Source: JANLWK01 sp031364505 (GTDB taxonomy: Bacteria; Eisenbacteria; RBG-16-71-46). From it: a DNA stretch of 5,176 bases. Made by a program: the position numbers and the translations under genes. The notes beneath the pieces are model-generated. The model searched no databases. It worked only from the letters and a program-made list of their open reading frames with translations, and was not told the origin of the DNA. Shown one piece after another: positions 1 to 5,176 of the stretch; the stretch's first letter is position 1; the number at the start of each line of letters is the position of its first letter. The stretch is taken from NCBI GenBank assembly GCA_031364505.1, contig JANLWK010000303.1:1-5176 (forward strand), written 5' to 3'.

Positions 1-471
1 CTGCCGGCGCCAGCGCTCGAGCTCGATGCGCGCGCCCAGGGCCGCGCCCAGCGCGCCCGCGGCGGTGCGGATCAGCGCGAACTGGCCGGGTTGCCAGCGC
101 TGTCCCGCGCGCGCCTGGAGATCCAGCGTCCCGACGCGTTCCGTGCCGCGGAACAGCGGCACGCTCATGCAGTCGCGCAGGTCACCCGCCGTCGTCCGCC
201 ACGCGCCACGCGCGCACCATGGCTCGAGCGCGCCCGAGGGGCCCAGGGCGTGCAGGGCTACGCCGTCGCATTCGAACGCCTCGCGCAGCCGGTCCAGCGA
301 GCGGTTGAGCGCGCGGGGATCCGCCGCCGACAGCAGCGCCTCGCATGCCGCCCACAGCGAACGCGACGCGCGCCGGCGCTCGACCGGTCCGTCGATCGGC
401 CGCGAGTCGTCGCCGGGCTCTGGCGGGGATCGCCGGCCCGAGCGGGCTTCCGTGCCCGAGGGACGCGCCAT
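1..471 (-). CDS. GAF-domain protein, N-terminal part only (partial)
   Basis: An open frame of 157 codons runs from ATG 471 to the left edge of the window with no stop. The ATG overlaps the fliA stop as TGATG, with GAGAAGG just upstream. Residues 1-36 are polar, Arg/Pro/Asp-rich and probably disordered. Residues ~38-150 read as a GAF domain: helix SLWAACEALLSAADPRALNR, strand around CDGVALHALG, a variable part near 78-100, MSVPLFRGTERVGTLDLQAR at 102-121, and a closing helix from ~130 to 157 that ends in charged, coiled-coil-like residues leading to an unseen output domain. GAF domains bind small ligands or mediate dimerisation; common partners are GGDEF, histidine kinase, phosphatase or sigma-54 AAA+ modules. 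In this operon a cyclic-di-GMP or kinase output would make sense, but nothing visible decides it. Confidence 0.82.
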   Translation of the reverse strand, partial: MARPSGTEARSGRRSPPEPGDDSRPIDGPVERRRASRSLWAACEALLSAADPRALNRSLDRLREAFECDGVALHALGPSGALEPWCARGAWRTTAGDLRDCMSVPLFRGTERVGTLDLQARAGQRWQPGQFALIRTAAGALGAALGARIELERWRRQ

Positions 472-1292
472 CAGGCCTTCTCTCGGCCGGGCGTCAGCGC
501 CTTCTTGATCCGCAGGCGGAGCCGCGACACGGCCCGGCTGTGCACCTGCGACACGCGGGACTCGGAGATTCCGAGCGCGCGTCCGATCTCATTCAGCGTC
601 AGGTGCTCGTAGTAGTAGAGCGACACGACGAGCCGCTCCTGCTCGGGCAGCTGGTCGAGCGTGTGAAGCATCACGACGCGGGACTGTTCGGCCTCGAGCC
701 GTCCTTCGATGTCGAGTGCGTTCGGATCGGCCAGGTGATCGGCCAGCGTCGAGGGCTCCTGCTCCTCGCCCGAGCGAGACTCGTCGAGCGACACGAGCAC
801 GGCACCGCGCACGTGATCGAGCAGGCGGTAGTAGTCACCGCGCGACAGCTTCATCTCCTTCGCCACTTCCTCCTCGGTCGCCGCGCGACCGAGCTTCTGA
901 TCGAGCTTCCGCGTCACGCCGTCCAGGTTGCGGGCCTTGCGCCGCATCGAACGCGACACCCAGTCGAGCGCGCGCAGCTGGTCCAGCACCGCGCCCTTGA
1001 TGCGCCACACCGCGTAGGTCTCGAACTTGACGCCCTTGCGGGGGTCGAACTTCGCGTGGGCGTCGAGCAGCCCGAGCACGCCGGCCGAGTAGAGGTCCTC
1101 GTGGTCGACGTTCTTCGGCAGCGTGGTGGCGATGCGCTCGACGACGTGCCGCACGAGCGGGGCGAAACGGGACAGCAACTCGTCCTTGGTGTAGGTGCGT
1201 GGCACGGCGGTGAGCGTCGGCTTGACCGGAGCGCGCTTCGAGACACGGGCCGGGACGGTCTGACGGGCGGTGGCGACGGCGGTACGCGGCAT
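471..1292 (-). CDS. fliA: RNA polymerase sigma factor FliA (sigma-28)
   Basis: A 273-residue alternative sigma factor of the FliA/WhiG group. After a basic, Ala/Thr/Pro-rich N-terminal extension of about 33 residues come region 2 (about 39-121: DLYSAGVLGLLDAHAKFDP, KGVKFETYAVWRIKGA, LDWVSRSMRRKAR), region 3 (about 122-170: RKLDQKLGRAATEEEVAKEM) and region 4 (about 211-263: LDQLPEQERLVVSLYYYEHL, then the HTH LTLNEIGRALGISESRVSQV). The absence of region 1.1 and the YAVWRIKGA/LDWV signature are typical of FliA. It directs RNA polymerase to late flagellar and chemotaxis genes and is normally held by the anti-sigma factor FlgM, which is not in the window. It lies 10 bases after flhG and shares one base with the next gene (TGATG). 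The N-terminal extension makes it slightly longer than usual. Expression from the sigma-54 promoter at 3208-3193 is inferred. Confidence 0.95.
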   Translation of the reverse strand: MPRTAVATARQTVPARVSKRAPVKPTLTAVPRTYTKDELLSRFAPLVRHVVERIATTLPKNVDHEDLYSAGVLGLLDAHAKFDPRKGVKFETYAVWRIKGAVLDQLRALDWVSRSMRRKARNLDGVTRKLDQKLGRAATEEEVAKEMKLSRGDYYRLLDHVRGAVLVSLDESRSGEEQEPSTLADHLADPNALDIEGRLEAEQSRVVMLHTLDQLPEQERLVVSLYYYEHLTLNEIGRALGISESRVSQVHSRAVSRLRLRIKKALTPGREKA

Positions 1293-1297
1293 GGGGG

Positions 1298-1303
1298 TCC
1301 TCT
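1298..1303 (-). promoter_or_regulatory. Ribosome binding site AGAGGA setting the fliA start
   Basis: AGAGGA lies five bases before the ATG at 1292 and overlaps the last base of the flhG stop codon. It selects this ATG over an in-frame upstream ATG at 1355, which would fall inside flhG and add 21 Pro-rich residues without similarity to the family. Confidence 0.75.
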
Positions 1304-2199
1304 CAGGCTTCCAGACGTTCCGGGGCGGGTTCGGCGTGGGCGGGATCGGGTTCAACGGGCGACCAGAGCGACGCGGCGAGCGCGCGGTAGGCGAGTGACG
1401 CGGGAGACTGCGGGAATGCGGACACCACCGGCTCCTGGCGGCGCACGGCCCGCGCGACAGACGGGTCGAACGGCACCTGTCCCCAGGAGTCGACGTCGAG
1501 GCGCAGGAACCGGCGGGCGACCAGCCGGATCCGGTGGGCGGTCTCCTCGGCCTCCTCGGCCGAGCCGGCCATGTTCACCAGCAGGTGCGGCGGCCGGGTG
1601 ATACCGCGCTGCTGGAGCAGCTTGATCAGCCCGTAGGCATCGGAGTAGGCGGGCATCTCGGGCGTCGTCACGACGACCACGTCGTCGGCGGCGAGGCACA
1701 GCTCGGTGACCGAGCGGCCGACGCCGGAGGCGGTGTCGATGAGCACGAGATCCGAGCCCGCTTCGAGCTGGCTCAGCGCGCGCAGCACGATCTCGCGGCG
1801 CACGTCGTCGAGCTCGGCGAGATCCGGCACGCCGGACGCCGCCGGCACGAGCCGCACGTTGCGCGGACCCGCCACGACGATGTCCTCGGGCGCCTTCTCC
1901 CCCGCGAGCAGGTGCTGGACGTCGAACCGCGGATGGACGCCGAGCAGCAGGTCCAGGTTCGCCTGCGAGAAGTCCGCGTCGACGAGCAGCACGCGCGCGC
2001 CCCGTTCGCCGAGCGCCACCGCGAGATTCGCGGCGAGGTTGCTCTTGCCCACGCCACCCTTGCCGCTGGCGACGACGACGGTGCGGACGTGCGGGCGGGT
2101 CCAGCGCGACGGATGGTCGAGCTGAGACTCTGCCGGCGCGTCGGGCGGCGTGATCACGCGCATCGGGCCCTTCGCCTCGGAACGGGGCCGCCGCGTCAC
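1303..2199 (-). CDS. flhG: FlhG/FleN-type MinD-like ATPase, flagellar number regulator
   Basis: A ParA/MinD-family P-loop ATPase, 298 residues from the GTG at 2199 or 286 from the ATG at 2163. From the GTG: deviant Walker A SGKGGVGKS at 45-53 with the signature lysine, LLVDADFSQANLDLLLG at 71-87 (switch I region), Walker B LVLIDTASG at 151-159 and TTPEMPAYSDAYGLIK at 178-193. The last motif, with the gene's position just before fliA, points to FlhG (YlxH/FleN) rather than cell-division MinD. FlhG proteins limit flagellar number and placement at the membrane by acting on FlhF or on a sigma-54 activator. The GTG makes a GTGA overlap with the previous gene and the codons after it look coding. 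The ATG has a somewhat better upstream AAGG, so the start is uncertain. The N-terminus before the P-loop lacks a clear DQAxxLR-type helix that stimulates FlhF, and no flhF is in the window. Confidence 0.9.
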   Translation of the reverse strand: MTRRPRSEAKGPMRVITPPDAPAESQLDHPSRWTRPHVRTVVVASGKGGVGKSNLAANLAVALGERGARVLLVDADFSQANLDLLLGVHPRFDVQHLLAGEKAPEDIVVAGPRNVRLVPAASGVPDLAELDDVRREIVLRALSQLEAGSDLVLIDTASGVGRSVTELCLAADDVVVVTTPEMPAYSDAYGLIKLLQQRGITRPPHLLVNMAGSAEEAEETAHRIRLVARRFLRLDVDSWGQVPFDPSVARAVRRQEPVVSAFPQSPASLAYRALAASLWSPVEPDPAHAEPAPERLEA

Positions 2200-2465
2200 G
2201 AACGGTGTCCGGGGGTGCGGGCCACGAGTCGGGCCGTGGCATTCGACTCGGGGGCGATCGCGTGCAGCGCGTCGACGAAGGTCCAGAACCGGCGCGCCTC
2301 GCGGCAGCGCTCGAGCGGGCGGGCGAAGCCCAGCCGCTCGAAGCGGCGGCCCTCGTCGTCCAGTGCGCGGAGCGCCCGGTCGATCGCGTCGCGGCGCGCG
2401 CCCGCGTGCGCCGGCATCGCGCACCGCGGATCGGCCGCCGGCGGCAGCGTGCGGGTCACGGTCAC
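2196..2465 (-). CDS. Small protein of unknown function within the flagellar operon
   Basis: An 89-residue reading frame I do not recognise with confidence. It starts with GTG, overlapping the previous stop as GTGA, and ends in a TGA that overlaps the GTG start proposed for flhG. The overlaps, the ribosome binding site and its position between two convincing genes support translation. Residues ~20-70 look mainly helical and charged (DAIDRALRALDDEGRRFERL, then CREARRFWTFVDALHAIAPE); there is no signal peptide or membrane segment, so it is probably cytoplasmic. The RRFWTF segment in a short helical protein is faintly reminiscent of the flagellin-synthesis regulator FlaF, but the match is too weak to name it. 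It could be a flagellar chaperone, a regulator or a partner of FlhG. Confidence 0.7.
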   Translation of the reverse strand: MTVTRTLPPAADPRCAMPAHAGARRDAIDRALRALDDEGRRFERLGFARPLERCREARRFWTFVDALHAIAPESNATARLVARTPGHRS

Positions 2466-2752
2466 GACGCTCTCCGCAGGGCGGCCGCGGCGCGAAGCGT
2501 CGTGGGGCGGGCGGTGCGGACGAGCGGGGCGAGCGCGCGGTGCACGCGCGCCACGGCCGACTCGTAGTCGCGGCGGAGCCGGGGCACGGTCACATCGAGC
2601 GCCACCGCGGCTTCGACGAGCGACAGGCGCTCGACGAGCATCAGGCCGAGGACCGTGCAGTCGCGCGACGACAGCGAGTCGAGGGCCTTCGCGACGCGGG
2701 CCGCGGCGGGACGCGTCGTCCGGCGGGCGATGCGGGTGCGTGGCGACGTCAT
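2462..2752 (-). CDS. Small protein with a sigma-70 region-4-like helix-turn-helix
   Basis: A 96-residue basic protein. After an Arg-rich N-terminus of about 20 residues, residues 23-74 read like sigma-70 region 4: a LDSLSSRD opening, ERLSLVEAAVALDVTVPRLR as the likely helix-turn-helix, then a helix AVARVHRAL. It aligns by eye with region 4 of the FliA encoded downstream (LDQLPEQE, EHLTLNEIGRALGISESRV). No sigma region 2 is present, so it is not a complete sigma factor; it could bind DNA, RNA polymerase or an anti-sigma factor. The chosen ATG overlaps the receiver stop by four bases (ATGA) and has GGAGG six bases upstream; its own stop overlaps the next start (GTGA). An alternative reading is a LuxR-like HTH split from its receiver. 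The HTH fold is fairly sure, the role unknown. Confidence 0.8.
   Translation of the reverse strand: MTSPRTRIARRTTRPAAARVAKALDSLSSRDCTVLGLMLVERLSLVEAAVALDVTVPRLRRDYESAVARVHRALAPLVRTARPTTLRAAAALRRAS
2472..2475 (-). promoter_or_regulatory. Ribosome binding site GGAG supporting a GTG start
   Basis: GGAG sits six bases upstream of the GTG at 2465, inside the region-4-like gene. It favours that GTG, which also forms a GTGA overlap, over the later ATG at codon 17 of the small downstream gene. Confidence 0.6.
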
Positions 2753-3144
2753 CGCGCGCCTCCGGCCACGCGGCGCCGGTCGCCGTCGAGGTCGAGCGCG
2801 CGCCGCACCGAGCGCCGCAGCATCTCGAACGGGAATGGCTTCGGGAAGCAGTCGGCCACGCCGGCCTTGCGCAGCTGGGCGAGCACCTGTGGCGTGCCGT
2901 AGGCGGTGACGATGATGACCGGCTGCGCGTGCGGGCCGCGCTGCAGCCGTCGCGCCAGCTCGGCGCCGCTCATCCCCGGCAGCTGGAGGTCCGAGATGAC
3001 GAGGTCGCTGCGTCCGCGCTGGAGCCAGGACCATGCGTCCTCGCCGGAACGGAACGTATCGATGGTGAACCCGTCCTCCGTGAGGCCCTCCGCGAGGGCC
3101 CACGACATCGTGGGCTCATCTTCGACGATCAGAATGTGGGGCAT
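2749..3144 (-). CDS. Stand-alone response-regulator receiver protein
   Basis: A 131-residue protein that is almost entirely a CheY-like receiver domain (about residues 2-120) with no output domain. The active site is intact: acidic E8/D9, phospho-acceptor D52 (VISDLQLPG), T80 and K102 followed by PF. It should accept phosphate from a histidine kinase and act by protein-protein contact. The ATG at 3144 has GGGAG eight bases upstream and is the first gene after the sigma-54 promoter. The stop overlaps the next gene's start as ATGA, so the two are probably translationally coupled. The sequence resembles NtrC-type receivers at least as much as the motor-switch protein CheY, so I give no gene symbol. 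It could signal to the region-4-like protein encoded next to it (inference). Confidence 0.93.
   Translation of the reverse strand: MPHILIVEDEPTMSWALAEGLTEDGFTIDTFRSGEDAWSWLQRGRSDLVISDLQLPGMSGAELARRLQRGPHAQPVIIVTAYGTPQVLAQLRKAGVADCFPKPFPFEMLRRSVRRALDLDGDRRRVAGGAR
2759..2763 (-). promoter_or_regulatory. Ribosome binding site GGAGG deciding the start of the region-4-like gene
   Basis: GGAGG lies six bases before the ATG at 2752, inside the last codons of the receiver gene. It supports separate initiation of the downstream protein rather than a frameshifted fusion, although the downstream frame is open much further upstream. Confidence 0.75.
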
Positions 3145-3192
3145 GGAGGCGGCTCCCGTGTGGAGTGGCGTGCGGACGTCGGCAGGGTGAAT

Positions 3193-3208
3193 TGCAGTCT
3201 GCGTGCCA
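3193..3208 (-). promoter_or_regulatory. Sigma-54 (RpoN) -24/-12 promoter
   Basis: On the minus strand the sequence is TGGCACGCAGACTGCA. Against the family consensus TGGCACGNNNNTTGCW it matches 11 of 12 defined positions; the only change is T to C at the first base of the -12 block. The invariant GG and GC are exactly 10 bases apart, as sigma-54 requires. Transcription would start near 3182, giving a leader of about 38 bases before the ATG at 3144. It faces the receiver-to-fliA operon and is downstream of a sigma-54 activator gene, which makes a functional promoter likely. Confidence 0.85.
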
Positions 3209-3233
3209 CGCGGGAGCGGATCGGCGGTTCGGC

Positions 3234-3255
3234 GCGGGCGCGCCGCGGGCGCGCC
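3234..3255. repeat. Tandem duplication of an 11-base GC-only unit
   Basis: GCGGGCGCGCC occurs twice back to back (3234-3244 and 3245-3255). The same bases can fold as an 8-bp hairpin (3236-3243 with 3249-3256, 5-base loop). It sits immediately upstream of the sigma-54 promoter. It may simply reflect local GC-only sequence, but the duplication is exact. There is no T tract on either side that would make it a standard terminator. Confidence 0.5.
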
Positions 3256-3459
3256 CGGAGGGGAGCCCGGGAAAGGCTCGAACGCCGCCGGGCATATGAT
3301 TCCAGACAGGCGAGTTAGCGTGGGCCCCGGGCGTCCGCGGGCGCGCGCATCCGCGGGTCAGGCGGCGCGTTCGGGACGCGGGGCGTGCAGCGTGAGACCC
3401 GGCGCGTGCATTCCGCCCGCCCAACCTCGATCCGGCGCGGGGCCGCTTCCCGATCCAAG

Positions 3460-3469
3460 ACTGGCCAGT
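3460..3469. promoter_or_regulatory. Perfect 10-base palindrome, possible protein-binding site
   Basis: ACTGGCCAGT is its own reverse complement. It is loosely flanked by ATCC on the left (3453-3456) and GGAT on the right (3471-3474), which extends the dyad with unequal spacers. It lies about 250 bases upstream of the sigma-54 promoter, within the range where enhancer-binding activators act, so it is a candidate site for the neighbouring NtrC-type regulator. No match to a known operator consensus is claimed. Confidence 0.25.
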
Positions 3470-3484
3470 AGGATTCGGCGCAGG

Positions 3485-3578
3485 AGCGCGGTCCCGGGGA
3501 CTCGACTCCTCGTTGGTGCCCGCCCAACGAGTGCTCACACGTCGCGACCAACTCGTCGCGAACCCCCGGGACCGCGCT
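3485..3578. repeat. 94-base nested inverted repeat (15-bp closing stem, two inner hairpins)
   Basis: The outer arms AGCGCGGTCCCGGGG (3485-3499) and its exact reverse complement (3564-3578) form a perfect 15-bp stem. Inside are two more perfect stems: 8 bp (3509-3516 with 3524-3531, 7-base loop) and 7 bp (3542-3548 with 3555-3561, 6-base loop). A transcript of either strand could fold into a compact three-way junction. It begins 57 bases past the stop of the sigma-54 activator gene, so it could be a transcript 3' end or processing signal, a structured RNA, or a REP/MITE-like mobile remnant. It lacks a T tract for a standard terminator and shows no obvious target duplication. The symmetry is seen directly; the function is unknown. 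Confidence 0.75.
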
Positions 3579-3635
3579 TCACGGGGCCCGACTCAGCGAG
3601 TGCGCAACAAGGGACGGCGCTTTGCGGGACGCTGC

Positions 3636-5054
<1,419 letters not shown>

Positions 5055-5176
5055 GGCGCTTCTCCCGGGGGAAGTTGAGCATCACGGTCGTGCCGCGTCC
5101 CTCGCGGCTCGCGACCTCGATGCTGCCCTGGTGCTCGTGCATGATGGTCTGGCAGATGGCCAGGCCGAGCCCGGTG

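Larger units (their letters stand above)
3145..3635. other. 491-base intergenic regulatory region
   Basis: This gap separates the two-component regulator gene from the receiver-to-GAF operon. From right to left it holds a nested inverted-repeat element (3578-3485), a perfect 10-base palindrome (3469-3460), two TCCGCGGG copies 16 bases apart (3334-3341 and 3350-3357), a tandem 11-base repeat (3255-3234), a sigma-54 promoter (3208-3193) and a ribosome binding site GGGAG (3157-3153). Reading frames crossing it on either strand are Arg/Pro/Ala-rich, lack a convincing ribosome binding site and overlap the flanking genes, so I see no gene here. I found no classical terminator with a T tract after the regulator's TAG stop. 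Confidence 0.7.

Noticed and set aside
3145..3157. Small hairpin (GGAG with CTCC) that could hide the ribosome binding site of the receiver gene
   Set aside because: It is only 4 bp with a 4-base loop, common in GC-rich leaders; too weak to call a regulatory element.
3295..3300. TATGAT as a sigma-70 -10 box on the plus strand
   Set aside because: There is no acceptable -35 hexamer at normal spacing and no plus-strand gene downstream for it to serve.
1534..3318. Long plus-strand reading frame of 594 codons, and similar plus-strand frames at 345-1601 and 3513-4589
   Set aside because: They run antisense to genes with clear conserved domains, encode Arg/Ala/Gly-rich low-complexity products without recognisable motifs, and arise readily in GC-rich DNA.
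3116..3538. Minus-strand frame of 140 codons in the intergenic region
   Set aside because: It would overlap the receiver gene start and the promoter, has no convincing ribosome binding site, and its composition is typical of noncoding GC-rich sequence.
3485..3578. tRNA (including tRNA-Sec) reading of the nested inverted repeat
   Set aside because: The outer stem is 15 bp, the inner loops lack the conserved T before an anticodon, and there is no TTCGA-type T loop or standard D arm in register on either strand.
3485..3578. Integron attC site, prompted by GTTGGGC/GCCCAAC in the inner hairpin
   Set aside because: The core-like motifs lie inside the element rather than at its ends, there is no paired second core, and no gene cassette or integrase is nearby.
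3485..3578. Standard intrinsic terminator for the sigma-54 activator gene
   Set aside because: No T tract follows the stem on either strand, and the 64-base interior is far too long for a simple terminator loop. Termination by another route remains possible.

Overview
The window is a GC-rich bacterial segment in which every gene I can support lies on the minus strand, so the genes read from high to low coordinates. It looks like a control module for flagella and motility in a Gram-negative-type organism that uses sigma-54. The clues are a FliA/sigma-28 gene, a FlhG/FleN-type MinD-like ATPase gene just upstream of it, an NtrC-type sigma-54 activator with its histidine kinase, and a near-consensus -24/-12 promoter. 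The phylum cannot be fixed from this sequence. GC-rich lineages such as Myxococcota-like groups, Acidobacteriota or Gemmatimonadota would all fit.

Layout in the direction of transcription. (1) 5176-5002: the last 57 codons of a histidine kinase (ATP-binding G2 box). (2) 5054-3636: a complete NtrC-family response regulator (receiver, AAA+, Fis-type HTH) that overlaps the kinase gene by 53 bases. (3) 3635-3145: a 491-base intergenic region with an unexplained 94-base nested inverted-repeat element, a 10-base palindrome, short GC-rich repeats and, close to the next gene, a sigma-54 promoter at 3208-3193. (4) 3144 to the window edge: a tightly packed operon. It holds a stand-alone receiver protein, a stand-alone sigma-70 region-4-like protein, a small unknown protein, FlhG, FliA and the first 157 residues of a GAF-domain protein. 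The junctions are ATGA, GTGA and GTGA overlaps, then a 10-base gap, then a TGATG overlap, so translational coupling is likely throughout.

Proposed wiring (inference): the kinase phosphorylates the NtrC-type activator. The activator switches on the sigma-54 promoter at 3208-3193. That promoter transcribes the operon ending in fliA and the GAF gene, and FliA then turns on late flagellar genes. FlhG would limit flagellar number or placement. The receiver and region-4-like pair at the head of the operon is the least ordinary part: together they have the composition of a receiver-plus-HTH regulator, but are encoded as two coupled proteins.

The many long plus-strand reading frames are GC-rich antisense shadows of these genes and are not annotated.
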